DNA of 32,617 nt, from positions 1 through 32,617 of the forward strand of contig NZ_POTX01000042.1 in NCBI RefSeq assembly GCF_003236305.1. Direction: 5' to 3'. Both the position numbers and the translations under genes were made by a program. Below the pieces are notes generated by a model. The model worked only from the letters and a program-made list of their open reading frames with translations. It made no database searches and had not been told where the DNA came from. Source of the DNA: Micromonospora endophytica (lineage in GTDB: Bacteria > Actinomycetota > Actinomycetes > Mycobacteriales > Micromonosporaceae). The number at the start of each line of letters is the position of its first letter. The first letter of the stretch is position 1. Of this stretch, positions 1-9,106 are shown piece after piece.

Positions 1-73
1 GCCCCCACCTGCCAGCCCCGACACAATTGCCACACAGTGGACGGCTCTTATTTCACCTACTATCGTTAAGTGC

Positions 74-406
74 ATGCCTGACGGACCTGTCCGCGTCACC
101 GGACCACTCCTGGCCGTCCTGAACGCCCTTCTCGACGCCGACGGCTACGAGCTGCATGGCTGGGCGATCATGAAGACCACAGGGAAATCCGGTCCCACCA
201 TCTACAAGATCCTTGAACGGCTCGCCGATTCACAGTGGGTAACCTCCCGCTGGGACACCCACACCGAACCCGGCAAGCCCCGCCGCCGCTACTACCAGCT
301 CACGGGACACGGCGTAGCCAGCGCCCGACAGCTGATCGCCCAACGACAGACGAAGACGGCACCGGCCACCCGAACCCGCCTGGCCTTCGGCTGGTGCCGC
401 GCGTGA
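74..406 (+). CDS. PadR-family transcriptional regulator
   Basis: A 110-residue winged-helix protein. The pattern of an N-terminal helix, then GYELHGWAIMKTTG, then a recognition region PTIYKILERLADSQWV and a wing containing PRRRYYQLTGHG is the PadR signature (PF03551), and the length fits the short PadR class. PadR proteins bind DNA as dimers and usually repress nearby genes. The stop overlaps the start of the next gene (GTGA at 403-406), so the two are translationally coupled and the partner is probably its regulatory target or signalling mate. The ATG at 74 lacks a clear Shine-Dalgarno sequence. The 73 bases before it are more AT-rich than the surroundings and probably hold the promoter, but I could not define the boxes. 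It lies on the opposite strand to the phage head genes that end at 1134. Confidence 0.8.
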   Translation: MPDGPVRVTGPLLAVLNALLDADGYELHGWAIMKTTGKSGPTIYKILERLADSQWVTSRWDTHTEPGKPRRRYYQLTGHGVASARQLIAQRQTKTAPATRTRLAFGWCRA

Positions 407-939
407 ACCGTTGGGAAATCATCCTCGGCATCGTCCTCGGGCTGCTCGTCAACGAGGTCACCGACATCTCACCCTGGATCGCCCGGAAGCTGGTCCACTG
501 GTCGGCCTACCGCTGGACGACCGACCCGGCGACCGCCGCAGGTTACGCGGAGGAATGGGCAGCACTCATCGATGAGCGGCCCGGCAAACTACTCAAACTA
601 CTCACCGCCACACGGTTCACTCTCGGGGCCGCCGGTCGAGCTGTGCCGAGGATCGCGAAGAACGGCACCAAGACCGCACGCTTGACCTCCCGGCGCATCA
701 AAGCCCGCCTGGCGGCCATCAACTCGCCCTGGAATAAGCCACGCGAAATGGAGATGATCGTCCCCCACGACCTTCTCACCAAGGGCACCGATCTCAAACA
801 CCTAGCCGAGCACATCAAGATCGCCCATGAGCAGCGGCACCGTCCCGATCTGGTCATGAAGACTCAGGACGGCCGGAGCCTGATCATCCACATGAAGGCG
901 ACACGAAAGCGAAACCGGTTCTGGCACAGATTCAAGTAG
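403..939 (+). CDS. Hypothetical protein with N-terminal membrane segment, partner of PadR
   Basis: This 178-residue protein starts at the GTG at 403, chosen because it makes a GTGA overlap with the PadR stop. An earlier in-frame start at 235 lies inside padR and was discarded. Residues about 5-18 (IILGIVLGLLVNEV) form one probable membrane segment. The rest is soluble and basic, rich in Arg and Lys, and ends KRNRFWHRFK. I do not recognise the family. Pairing with a PadR regulator suggests an accessory two-gene cassette. Between its stop (939) and the convergent head gene ending at 1134 lie 194 bases in which I see no gene. Confidence 0.65.
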   Translation: MNRWEIILGIVLGLLVNEVTDISPWIARKLVHWSAYRWTTDPATAAGYAEEWAALIDERPGKLLKLLTATRFTLGAAGRAVPRIAKNGTKTARLTSRRIKARLAAINSPWNKPREMEMIVPHDLLTKGTDLKHLAEHIKIAHEQRHRPDLVMKTQDGRSLIIHMKATRKRNRFWHRFK

Positions 940-1133
940 GCAAGCTCGCCAAAGCGGACCCCGGTCTCTACTTCCGCACCTGACGGATCACACCGCCGCC
1001 ACCTCGCTGAACATCAGCGATCTGCGCCGCCACCCTCGACGTGTACTCTCCCCCCTCCCGGCCATCCCCATACGACAGCACGAACACGATGTCGCGCCTC
1101 TTCCCACCGCAGTTGCAGCCCACCAGGCTCCTC

Positions 1134-3356
1134 CTACCTGCCGTGCACCTCGGCGGCCAAGGCTGCCACGAGGGTCTTACGGTCCCGGCCGATCGTCGCA
1201 GCGATCCGGTCGGCGACCGTCGCGTTCGCGACTCGCTGCCGCTCGGCGGCGAACCCGGCCGCGACCGCACGCCGCACCGCCGCGTCTAGGACGGCCGGAG
1301 ACAGCGCGGCCCCGTCGCGCCAGCCGGCGGCCAGGTCGGTCGGCTTCCAGCCGGCCCAGCCGGAGGCCACCATTGCGTACGCCCGCCCACCCGACGAACG
1401 TCCCCGCACAACCGGGAACCCGCCGACGTTGACGCACAGCGCGGCGACGAGCTGCCGTGCCCCGCCGATCCACCGCCAGTCTCCCGACAGCGGCGACCGG
1501 CGCAGCAGCTGCACCTGCCCCTCGGTGGCCTCCGGCACCAGCGCACCGGCGACCCATGTGCCGTTCGCATCCCGGCCGGCCCGGACCACGGCCACCTGCG
1601 TGCCGGTGTCGTCGTAGTGCGCCACCGCGCTAGCCGCACTTGCGGCCAGGTCGGCATGCCCGGTCGACGCCGTGATGTGCCCGACAGGGAGCAGTTCCCC
1701 TTCGGCGGTCTGGATCTCCGGCCGGTGGAACCAGTCGAACCCGCCCTCGGCCGGCGGCAGCACGCACTGCCCGCCGGTCAGGAACGACAGGTGGCAGTCG
1801 TTGTCCGCGAGGTGCCCGAACACCCGCCCGTCTGCGGTCACCTGGATGGGCGTCAGCTCGGACAGGCCCGGGTCGTCGAACCACGCCCGGGGCGGGTACA
1901 GCGGCGCGACCTGCTTCGGCGTGCCGCCCGCGCCGGCCGCGGTGACGGCGGCGTCCTCGTCCTCCGCTTCGTCCGAGGGCGTCTCGTCGTCGACGTCGTC
2001 GGCAGGCTCGTCGTCGACTAGGTCCAGGCGCGCCTCCATGAACGCTTGCGTCCCGAGCATGGTCACCGCCATGACCCGGCCCTTCGTCACCGTGATGTAC
2101 GGCTCCTCGCCGGACTCGATGAACGCTTCCCATTCTTGGTCGGTCAGGTCCTCGATCGGAGTGCCGTCACCGTCGGTGTACACGAACTCGAAGTCGTCCA
2201 GGTCCACGCTCGGGAACAGCACCCCGGCCCGCCACAGCTCCAGGGCCTCCGCCAATTCCGGCACGGCGTCGATGAAGTCGCCCTCGCCAGCCAGCTGCGT
2301 CGCCTGTACCTCGCCGGCCGTGATCCGGCCAATCGTCACCGCGCCCTCGTGTCCGGGTGCGTCTTCTCGCGCCCACCGCAGCGGCAGCGGCAGGTCGCGG
2401 AACGACCAGTCGCCGTCCTTCGCGAAGATCCGCCGGTCGCCGGACACCGCGCCCAGCGGTGCCAGGATTCCCTTCCAACTCGCCATTGGTTTGCTACCCT
2501 TCGCGGCTGCCGCCGCCGTCACCGTGATGTCCAACCCGGTGGCCCGGTTTCGTCGAGGCCACGGGTGCTTCGGGATCTCAGGCAGCGGCTCGTCGGCCGG
2601 CACCTCGATCATCGTGCAGCGGCAGTTCACGACCTGGCCGGACGGCGCCGCAGGGTCGCCCGGGAACCGCAGCGGCACCCCGCCGACCATGAACACGCCG
2701 TCCAGGGCGACGCGCTGCCCGTCCGAGTCCCGGTGGTCGCGCCTCGTGCGGTGGTCGTGGGTGGCCACCCACACCTTGTCCACCTTCTCGTCCAACGCGG
2801 CCTGACCGGTCAACCAGGCGGTCAGGGTGCCCGCGTTGTAGGCGCCGATCGTTTCCGTCCGGGCGATCGTCACCGCCCGGTCCTCCCACGCCAGGTCTCC
2901 GAGGATCAGCTCGATGGCGTCCCGGATCCGCGGGATGCTCGCGCCCTCGCTGGTCAGCTCGGTGACCGCCGCGGTGACTTGCGTCCACGCGCTGTCCGGC
3001 ACACCCTGGAGCCGGTTCGGCAGCTGTGCCAGGTACTCGTCCTTCAACTGCTCGACCCGCAGCACGTCCACGTCGCCGTCCGCGTCCGCGACGCCCTCGA
3101 GGAACGTCTCGTCGACGGCGGGCACCAAGTGGACAGTCATTGCCTCGAACCACGCCTGCCCTGCCCCGGCGAGCGCGTTCGGGTCGGGCGGCAGCGCCGC
3201 TGCGGTGACCGTTGGCAGGGTCACCGTCCGGGCGGCCCGCAGCCAGGCCCGCAAGGCGGCGCGGGCCGCCTGCGTCACGCGGTTCTCCGCGGCGATCACC
3301 CGCGCCTCGTGCGTGAGCCGCAGCGGCAGCCACCGGTCCCGGTCAGCCACGCTCAC
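1134..3356 (-). CDS. MuF-like minor head protein fused to capsid maturation protease
   Basis: This 740-residue protein is probably two head-assembly functions in one chain. Residues about 125-250 look like the MuF/SPP1 gp7 minor head domain: an ARTET segment, then VWVATHDHRTRRDHRDSDGQ and a closing VVNCRCTM. From about 285 onward comes a region typical of actinophage capsid maturation proteases (MASWKGILAPLGAVSGDRR, then GHLADNDCHLSF, VGHITASTGHA and SGDWRWIGG). An acidic linker separates the halves (about 450-475, many Asp and Glu). MuF-protease fusions are known in actinophages; the protease processes the prohead. The GTG start at 3356 gives a GTGA overlap with the upstream gene; an earlier GTG at 3434 lies inside that gene. 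It is the last gene of the leftward head operon seen here: no scaffold or major capsid gene follows before the plus-strand PadR pair. Confidence 0.8.
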   Translation of the reverse strand: MSVADRDRWLPLRLTHEARVIAAENRVTQAARAALRAWLRAARTVTLPTVTAAALPPDPNALAGAGQAWFEAMTVHLVPAVDETFLEGVADADGDVDVLRVEQLKDEYLAQLPNRLQGVPDSAWTQVTAAVTELTSEGASIPRIRDAIELILGDLAWEDRAVTIARTETIGAYNAGTLTAWLTGQAALDEKVDKVWVATHDHRTRRDHRDSDGQRVALDGVFMVGGVPLRFPGDPAAPSGQVVNCRCTMIEVPADEPLPEIPKHPWPRRNRATGLDITVTAAAAAKGSKPMASWKGILAPLGAVSGDRRIFAKDGDWSFRDLPLPLRWAREDAPGHEGAVTIGRITAGEVQATQLAGEGDFIDAVPELAEALELWRAGVLFPSVDLDDFEFVYTDGDGTPIEDLTDQEWEAFIESGEEPYITVTKGRVMAVTMLGTQAFMEARLDLVDDEPADDVDDETPSDEAEDEDAAVTAAGAGGTPKQVAPLYPPRAWFDDPGLSELTPIQVTADGRVFGHLADNDCHLSFLTGGQCVLPPAEGGFDWFHRPEIQTAEGELLPVGHITASTGHADLAASAASAVAHYDDTGTQVAVVRAGRDANGTWVAGALVPEATEGQVQLLRRSPLSGDWRWIGGARQLVAALCVNVGGFPVVRGRSSGGRAYAMVASGWAGWKPTDLAAGWRDGAALSPAVLDAAVRRAVAAGFAAERQRVANATVADRIAATIGRDRKTLVAALAAEVHGR

Positions 3357-3586
3357 TCCTCCGGGGCCGGCGGCGTCTCGGCGACCACCGTGATCGTCTG
3401 CCCGACGCACTGCACACCACCGTTGGGCAGGCACGCCGGCATCCCCGACTCCGTACGCACCAGCCGCTGCACCGTCAGCGCGTTCTCCCGCACCTCCAGG
3501 CTCACGAAGTCCTCGTCGAGGACGACGCCGACGTGCGCGAGAGCAGCGCGCAGCGCGGTCAGGGTCACGCTCTGCGGATCAGCCAC
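3353..3586 (-). CDS. Small hypothetical phage protein
   Basis: A 77-residue protein with a GTG start at 3586. Its start overlaps the end of the broken zinc-ribbon frame upstream (stop at 3579), and its own stop overlaps the GTG of the MuF-protease gene. This overlap at both ends is good evidence that it is translated as part of the head operon. The sequence (ALAHVGVVLDEDFVSLEV, later GGVQCVGQTITVVAE) suggests a small mixed alpha/beta protein with two Cys. I do not recognise the family. Its position between portal and MuF-protease suggests a minor head-associated role, which is inference only. Confidence 0.6.
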   Translation of the reverse strand: MADPQSVTLTALRAALAHVGVVLDEDFVSLEVRENALTVQRLVRTESGMPACLPNGGVQCVGQTITVVAETPPAPEE

Positions 3587-3809
3587 CGGTCCTCCTGGTC
3601 TGCTGGTATCGGGCCGCCTCCTGCGGGTCGCAGGTGTGCTCCGCGTCGGTCAGGGGCGGCTGGTCGCCGTCCCACAGTTCTCCCCACCAGCCTCAGGTGC
3701 GGCACTGCGACCAGCGGATGACCTGGCAGCCCTTGCCGCGCCCGGAACGCTGGCAGGCGTGCCCGTGCGCCAGCACCAGATCAGGGACGAGGGCGGTCGG
3801 GGCGGTCAC
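3579..3809 (-). pseudogene. Small zinc-ribbon-like phage protein interrupted by one in-frame TGA
   Basis: Starting at the GTG at 3809, which overlaps the portal stop as GTGA, the frame reads 38 residues ending SQCRT. It then meets TGA at 3693-3695 and continues in the same frame as GWWGELWDGDQPPLTDAEHT and on to TGA at 3579-3581. That second stop overlaps the GTG of the next gene by eight bases. So the full 77-codon frame, not the short one, fits the coupled operon. The TGA sits where a Cys would complete a CxxC pair (QC-R-T-stop-G), with other Cys in HACQ and KGCQ, so the ancestral product was probably a small zinc-binding protein with a Cys codon (TGC/TGT) changed to TGA. Alternatives are a functional 38-residue protein, a sequencing error or UGA recoding. 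Confidence 0.6.
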
Positions 3810-5683
3810 GCCGGCACCAACTCCCCGGCGACGTTGCGCACCAGGTGCTCGCGCAGTTCGTCGACGTCGTGCCGCCTCCCAGCCACGAGCAGTCCGCCGA
3901 CGTAGCCGCTGAGGGCCGCCGTCAGCTTCTCCGCGTCGACTCCAAGCTGGCCCGCCACAGCCGGGACCGCGGTGAACGCACCCTGAAGCAGGCGGGCCAC
4001 CGAGGTGGGTGTGGACTGCCGCACCGTGTGGTACTCCCACACAGACAGGTCGCTGTGCCGATACCGCTCACGGCCGATGACCCGCTTCCCGGCGACTTCC
4101 AGCGCCCGCAGCGCCAGCGCCTCGCACGCGGCCACGAACGGCCCGGTCAGCGGTTCCGCAGCAGCGGCAAGCGCCGCCCTCTCGGGCGGGCCACGGCGTT
4201 CCGTGTCGCCGTCGGGTGACGGCGCCGTGGCCGGCGCGGGATCTTCGGCGGTCGGCGGTTCGCCGGCAGGAAGCTCATCCGGCTCGGGCGGCTTCAACTC
4301 TGCCAGGTCGACCTGTACGCCAACCTGGGCGACCTCCAGCAGCCGTTGCACAAGCAGCGGCCCTGCCGCCGGCACTGTCCGGATGATCTCCAGGAGGCGG
4401 CGCAGTTCCCGCTCATCGCCCGTGGGTTTGTCCTCGTCACCGAACCCCGTCTCCCGGCGCAGCGCGTCGCCGGACAGCTCACCGAGCCCATAGAGGTCTT
4501 TCGCGTCGGCGCCCTTGTCGGGGCTCTGCGTCAGCTCGCTGGTGTCGTACCAGACGATCCACCGCTTGGCGTCGGCGACGCCAGACGCGCCTTCGAGCGC
4601 CGGCCACAGCATCTGCTGGGTCAGTGCCGCGCACACCAGCTCCAGCTTGCTCTCGACGTGGTACTTGATCGTCGCTTCGTCGGTCATCCAGGCGCCCCAG
4701 TGGTTCGCCTGAGTCATGCCCAGCAGCATCTCGGGTGGGGCGTCCAGGCCGAGGGCGAGGCGACGGATCGCGCCGTCGAGCATCGACGGGACCGACGACG
4801 ACAGCTCCGTGGCGAAGCTGAGCAGGCGGGCCTTCTCCAGATGCTCCGCCGGCCCCTGCACGACGATCGGCACCAACGCGGCAACTGAGTCGCGGTCCTT
4901 CACGGCGGTGGTCATCGCCTCGGTCAGCGTCGCCAGGAACGACGACACCCCATCCTCCGGGTTCTCCTCCTGCTCGGGAGCGACGAAGCTCAGCTCATTC
5001 GGCAGCAGCAGCACACCCGCACCCGCCAATCGAGAGTCGATCTGCGACTGCACGTACTGCGTCAGCCGCTCGATCAGCCGCAGCACCCGCCGGTTGGACT
5101 GCACCTGCGACGACGGCAGGGCATGCTTGCGAGGGCTCGGCGACCAGATCCGCACGATGACCGTCTCGTCGGGCTCCAAATCCCTGGTACCGGCACCCTG
5201 GTCGAGGACGTACTTCCCGGCCCGCTCCGAAAGCTCATCCGTCGACGCAACGATCCACGTCTCCCGGTCGGTGGCGTTGCCGTCCTCATCGCGTTCTGGC
5301 TCACCGATCAGGTAGCACTCGCCGGGCACACCAAGCTGGACTCCGGCATCGGACAGCAGCTCGGCCTGCTTGCCAGGGCCACCGAGAAACGTCTCGTTGA
5401 CGCCGGCCGGCGCCTGGTCCGGCGTCTCGACAGGCCGCCCCTCGTCGTTGACCTGCGTGATGTACAGCCGGGCGCGGCCCATCGCCTTGGCGATCGTGTT
5501 CACCAGGTAGGCCAGCTCGCCGCACTCCTCGTAGTGCCGCCACGCCTCTTCCTGCCACTGCTGTTTGCTGACCTTCCGCAGGCTGCCCCCGGAGTCGTAA
5601 CGCATCTTCGCCGCCGAGGCGACGACCGCAGTCGCCCTGCCAACCTCGCTGTCGGTGTTGGGCTTCGTGCCCCACCAGGCCAT
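3806..5683 (-). CDS. Phage portal protein
   Basis: A 625-residue protein, longer than the 450-550 usual for portals. The N-terminal part (MAWWGTKPNTDSEVG, then ELAYLVNTIAKAMGRARLYI), the middle (LPSSQVQSNRRVLRLIERL) and the segment LALGLDAPPEMLLGMTQANH, followed by a helical section with WPALEG, are typical of actinophage portals of the SPP1 type. Portals form the dodecameric ring at the capsid vertex through which terminase drives DNA. The extra C-terminal 180 residues begin with a Pro/Glu-rich linker and form a helical domain of unknown role. The ATG at 5683 follows GAGGAG at good spacing. It lies 3 bases after the DUF1360 stop and overlaps the next gene as GTGA. Confidence 0.85.
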   Translation of the reverse strand: MAWWGTKPNTDSEVGRATAVVASAAKMRYDSGGSLRKVSKQQWQEEAWRHYEECGELAYLVNTIAKAMGRARLYITQVNDEGRPVETPDQAPAGVNETFLGGPGKQAELLSDAGVQLGVPGECYLIGEPERDEDGNATDRETWIVASTDELSERAGKYVLDQGAGTRDLEPDETVIVRIWSPSPRKHALPSSQVQSNRRVLRLIERLTQYVQSQIDSRLAGAGVLLLPNELSFVAPEQEENPEDGVSSFLATLTEAMTTAVKDRDSVAALVPIVVQGPAEHLEKARLLSFATELSSSVPSMLDGAIRRLALGLDAPPEMLLGMTQANHWGAWMTDEATIKYHVESKLELVCAALTQQMLWPALEGASGVADAKRWIVWYDTSELTQSPDKGADAKDLYGLGELSGDALRRETGFGDEDKPTGDERELRRLLEIIRTVPAAGPLLVQRLLEVAQVGVQVDLAELKPPEPDELPAGEPPTAEDPAPATAPSPDGDTERRGPPERAALAAAAEPLTGPFVAACEALALRALEVAGKRVIGRERYRHSDLSVWEYHTVRQSTPTSVARLLQGAFTAVPAVAGQLGVDAEKLTAALSGYVGGLLVAGRRHDVDELREHLVRNVAGELVPA

Positions 5684-5686
5684 GCA

Positions 5687-6094
5687 TTACTCCTCAGGCT
5701 CGGCACGAACTAGCAAGCCAGTTGTGTGGGACAGGGCCAGCCCGACCGTCGGCACGTCCGCCCACCACAGGCCGGACCACCGAGGGACATCGGACAGCAG
5801 CCACCAGACGGCGGCACCCGGCACGGCGATCCACACCGACAGGCACCATCGGCAGAACAACAGGTACGCCAGCGGGCTGCCCTCAGGGAGCCGGCGGACG
5901 ACTGCTTCCCGTGGTGCGCGGGTGATCTCGTCGACGACGACCAACCGGGTCGCCCGGGCAACGAAGAGTAGTACCACCGCGATCTCGATCAGCCCCGTCA
6001 CAGTTGTAAGCATACGCAGCAGCATTGCGGCCGTATAGACAGCGTCTAAGAGAGGGCTTCCTACCATGACTCGCCCGTCGAAACCGTGACTCAC
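5687..6094 (-). CDS. DUF1360-like phage membrane protein
   Basis: Up to 135 residues. The pattern VLLFVARATRLVVVDEITRA, PREAVVRRLPEG, then LLFCRWCLSVWIAVPGAAVW matches DUF1360-type proteins often found beside terminase and portal genes in actinophages. Two hydrophobic segments (about residues 30-47 and 85-100) suggest membrane insertion, and the CRWC motif is conserved in this family as I know it. The start is uncertain: a GTG at 6094, an ATG at 6067 and an ATG at 6013 are all in frame, and none has a strong ribosome-binding site. It precedes portal by three bases and lies 75 bases after the end of the DUF499 gene. Its role is unknown. Confidence 0.65.
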   Translation of the reverse strand: MSHGFDGRVMVGSPLLDAVYTAAMLLRMLTTVTGLIEIAVVLLFVARATRLVVVDEITRAPREAVVRRLPEGSPLAYLLFCRWCLSVWIAVPGAAVWWLLSDVPRWSGLWWADVPTVGLALSHTTGLLVRAEPEE

Positions 6095-6169
6095 CTGACG
6101 GTCACGGCCCCTGGTCGATGTGGGAGAGCAACCCGCCTTTCACACGTCAGAACTGGTGGACATCAGCCT

Positions 6170-9106
6170 TTAGAAGTCATCATCTTCAACGCGCACCTGC
6201 GCGCCGAGCGCCTGAGCCTTGCCCTCAATTTGCCCCTGCTCCCCCTCGGCGGTCACCAGGGTCAGGTTAAGGCTGAGCAGTTGATGGTCGGCGGGATTGG
6301 CGCTGTCGATGACCTTCGCGAGTTCCTTGAGTAGCTGCCATGCCTGGTCGCGCGTGTCCGCACCTGTGATGCTGCGATTGGCCAGTTCGACCCTGTAACG
6401 CTTGTACACCTTCGGCCCAGAGGGCTGCGGCGGCGTGGGGTCGGGCGGTGCAGGATCGGCCCCGTCCTCGTCGCCCCCGAAGAGCGTGGCACCGCCCCTA
6501 TCTCCCCCGCCCCCATCGGGGCCCGGCACCACCGGGCCAGCAGGTTGTGCGACCGGCTTTGGGGTAGGGCTTGGCTTTGCGATCCGACGGCGCAGCGACT
6601 GACTGATCGAGTTGATCGAGATTTGTCCGGGGCCGGTGATCGACAACGAGTTGCCATCCGCGTCGACAAGCTCCCAGCCGGTGGCCAGCAGCTCGAACAG
6701 GACGCGACGGATCTCGTCCGTGGAGGTGACCAACGGGAACGACGGATTCTTGTAGAACGCCTGCACAACCTCGCGTGGTGTCAGCGCACGGTCGAAGCCC
6801 TCCAAGAGCGCGGCCAGATAGCCGGCGGACAGCGCCGCAGGCAGCGTCGCACGCCCCGCCTCTACGAGCGCGGTCCATAGGTGCCCGCCATTGAGCGCGG
6901 TCCGGCTGTCGTCGTCGAACCGCTTGAACTCGACGTACAGGTCCCCCGCACGGACCAGGTAGGCGTAGTGCTGATAGGCGCGTTCGATGTCGCGGCGCAA
7001 CTTCCCCACGGCGTCATCGTGCTTGCTGCGGGCGTCCCGCAGCTCATCCTCGGTATCGTCGGTGAGCTGCTTGATCACCTCACGCCAGGCGAGAACCTCT
7101 GCGGCCCGTTTCAGCGCGATATCGCGACGCTGAGTGTTCACACAGGCGACCACGCAGCTGGCGGCGTTGTCGACGCGCAGCGGTTGGTCCCCGAGCCCAA
7201 GCAGTGAAGTTATGTCGTCACGGCTGGCCGAGTCCTTGCCGTTGAGCAGTGTCCATCGGCGCGGGTCCAGCAGCACGAGGCGGTTCTCGGCACTGTCCAC
7301 CCCCTCGAACACCTTGTCCAGCGGAGCCCGACCGTCGGCGGGCCTGTCGACAAGCACGAGCTCATCGAAGGTGCCCTTCGACGCGAGCCGTCGCGCCTCC
7401 CGCCACACCAACTCGCCCCGAGCATCGAGTGGCACCAACGCCATCGCAGCGGTGAAGTACATCCGCAGCGTCTGCTTGATTGACAGGTGCCATCGTGCTG
7501 GTGCATTCGTCGGCGTAGTGACCTCCAGCGCGCCAAGCCCCTCGTCACCAGTGAGCTTGTTGAACACTTCGTCAGCGGCAGGAAAGGCCACTCCGGCACC
7601 AGCCGGACCGTAGATGGCAGCCAGCAACTCGGCCTTCGTCGCACCGCGCCGGCCTTGCGGTCGGCCGACGATCGAGTAACACAGCAGGGCGGTGGCCATC
7701 CGGACGGCTGGCGCGGGCTGCGCGATGGTCACGCCGTCATGACGGAGGGCAGCGTCGACGACGACCGCGCGGCCCGTGCCGCCGTCTGTGCTGGTGATGT
7801 CGGTGCTAGCGACCGCCCGGTAGCCCTGGATGGCCCGTTCATTGCCGAGTAGCAGTCCGGATGACAGCAACTGCTCAAGGGCCACGGTAAGTGGAATGTC
7901 TCCGACGCCGATGAGTGGCGGCGCCCACCGCCCGGCCTTGTGCTCGGTAACCCAATGTAAGGCCGTGCGGGCGAAGATCGCGACGGTGGAACGGACTCGC
8001 TGGAAGCCGGAGACCTGCGCCCACTCCTCGCGGACCAGTCGCATCAGCTCGGGGTGGAACGGGTAGCTGGCCGACGTTCTGTCCTCGAAGCCGGACAGGC
8101 CACGATTTGGTCCGAGCTTTTCGAACACCTTGTCGCGCCAGGCTTGCTCGGCCGCGGCTACATACCGGCGAGCCAGGTCGCGGATGGGCAGTTCGCCGTC
8201 CGGAAGCTCAAACAGCCGTCGGCGAATGATGGCGGAGAAGTCCTGCGCCTCGGTGACGGGGACAGTCTGGCCGTTACGGACAAGCCGGGCAGCCACGTAA
8301 TCGCGGAAGTCGAGCGCCTGCGGCGGGTAACCCCGCTCATCGAGTTCGGAACGGATCATGACGACGACGAACGCCACCCGGGGCACATCGTCGCAGGCGT
8401 CCATCAACGCGTTTAGGAACGCCTTCTCACTTGGCATCGTGCCGATGTGCGCCACGTCGGAGAGCGCCAGGACGTAGTCCATGAGTTCGTCGAGCAGGAT
8501 GAGCACGGGCCGACCGCCCTCGGTCAACGCCTGCTGGAGTGTGCCCTTGTTCGGACCGGCGGCCACGTAGCGCTGGTAACGATCCATGTCGCCGCCGACG
8601 AGGGCCCATACAAAACGCTCGAACAGATTGGTCGCCGGACCGAACACCTCGTTCGTGCTTCCTGGGCTGAAGTAGTCAGCAGTCAGCGTGACCACGATCG
8701 CGCCCTCTATGTCCACGACTGCCGCCCGGTGCCCAGCCTCCTGGTTCACCCGCTGACCGAGTTCGGTGGCGAAGAAGTCCGCTGGGCTGTTGGCCATGTG
8801 GTACAAACCGACCAGGGCGTGGCTCTTGCCGCCCCCCATCCCCTGATCTAGGTGGAACAAGGCTGGAGCGTCGGCTTCAGTGCCAAGCCGGCGAGCGACG
8901 CGGGAGAAGAACCCGACGAGGTTCGGCGTGGGCTCGGTAATGTCCCCGTAGTATTCGACCTTGCGGTAGGGCACATCGACGGTCTGGTAGACGGCCTTAT
9001 GTAGGCTCATCTGCAGCTCGCCAATAGAGCCGTCGGAGGTGCGCACCTCCGGGCGCAGCTCGAGGAAGTCCGCCCAATGGGGAGTGTGTGCGGCGGTCGT
9101 GGTCAC
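6170..9106 (-). CDS. DUF499-family AAA-like ATPase, part of helicase-methylase-ATPase operon
   Basis: A 978-residue protein. A P-loop at residues 87-95 (DQGMGGGKS) and a Walker B at about 201-210 (VLILLDELMD) identify a large ATPase of the DUF499/COG1483 type. The N-terminus (WADFLELRPEV, then DVPYRKVEYYGDITEPTPNL) fits that family. Near residue 880 a Pro/Gly-rich linker precedes a conserved C-terminal segment (VYKRYRVELANRSITGADTR). DUF499 ATPases are known from predicted archaeal and bacterial defence islands, often beside DUF1156 methyltransferases; BREX BrxC is a functionally comparable large ATPase. The ATG overlaps the methyltransferase stop (ATGA at 9103-9106). It is third and last in a coupled operon. 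I infer that it senses or remodels DNA-bound partners. Its base composition resembles that of its neighbours. Confidence 0.85.
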   Translation of the reverse strand: MTTTAAHTPHWADFLELRPEVRTSDGSIGELQMSLHKAVYQTVDVPYRKVEYYGDITEPTPNLVGFFSRVARRLGTEADAPALFHLDQGMGGGKSHALVGLYHMANSPADFFATELGQRVNQEAGHRAAVVDIEGAIVVTLTADYFSPGSTNEVFGPATNLFERFVWALVGGDMDRYQRYVAAGPNKGTLQQALTEGGRPVLILLDELMDYVLALSDVAHIGTMPSEKAFLNALMDACDDVPRVAFVVVMIRSELDERGYPPQALDFRDYVAARLVRNGQTVPVTEAQDFSAIIRRRLFELPDGELPIRDLARRYVAAAEQAWRDKVFEKLGPNRGLSGFEDRTSASYPFHPELMRLVREEWAQVSGFQRVRSTVAIFARTALHWVTEHKAGRWAPPLIGVGDIPLTVALEQLLSSGLLLGNERAIQGYRAVASTDITSTDGGTGRAVVVDAALRHDGVTIAQPAPAVRMATALLCYSIVGRPQGRRGATKAELLAAIYGPAGAGVAFPAADEVFNKLTGDEGLGALEVTTPTNAPARWHLSIKQTLRMYFTAAMALVPLDARGELVWREARRLASKGTFDELVLVDRPADGRAPLDKVFEGVDSAENRLVLLDPRRWTLLNGKDSASRDDITSLLGLGDQPLRVDNAASCVVACVNTQRRDIALKRAAEVLAWREVIKQLTDDTEDELRDARSKHDDAVGKLRRDIERAYQHYAYLVRAGDLYVEFKRFDDDSRTALNGGHLWTALVEAGRATLPAALSAGYLAALLEGFDRALTPREVVQAFYKNPSFPLVTSTDEIRRVLFELLATGWELVDADGNSLSITGPGQISINSISQSLRRRIAKPSPTPKPVAQPAGPVVPGPDGGGGDRGGATLFGGDEDGADPAPPDPTPPQPSGPKVYKRYRVELANRSITGADTRDQAWQLLKELAKVIDSANPADHQLLSLNLTLVTAEGEQGQIEGKAQALGAQVRVEDDDF

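Noticed and set aside
1..1133. Left attachment site (copy of the tRNA-Leu 3' end)
   Set aside because: No match to the tRNA T arm and acceptor end was found, so the element boundary is probably outside the window.
3693..3695. TGA as a selenocysteine codon
   Set aside because: No clear SECIS-like hairpin or selenium genes were seen; a simple nonsense change of a Cys codon is the more economical explanation.
2046..3905. 619-codon plus-strand frame
   Set aside because: Antisense to the MuF-protease and neighbouring genes, Arg/Pro-rich and without motifs; a high-GC shadow.
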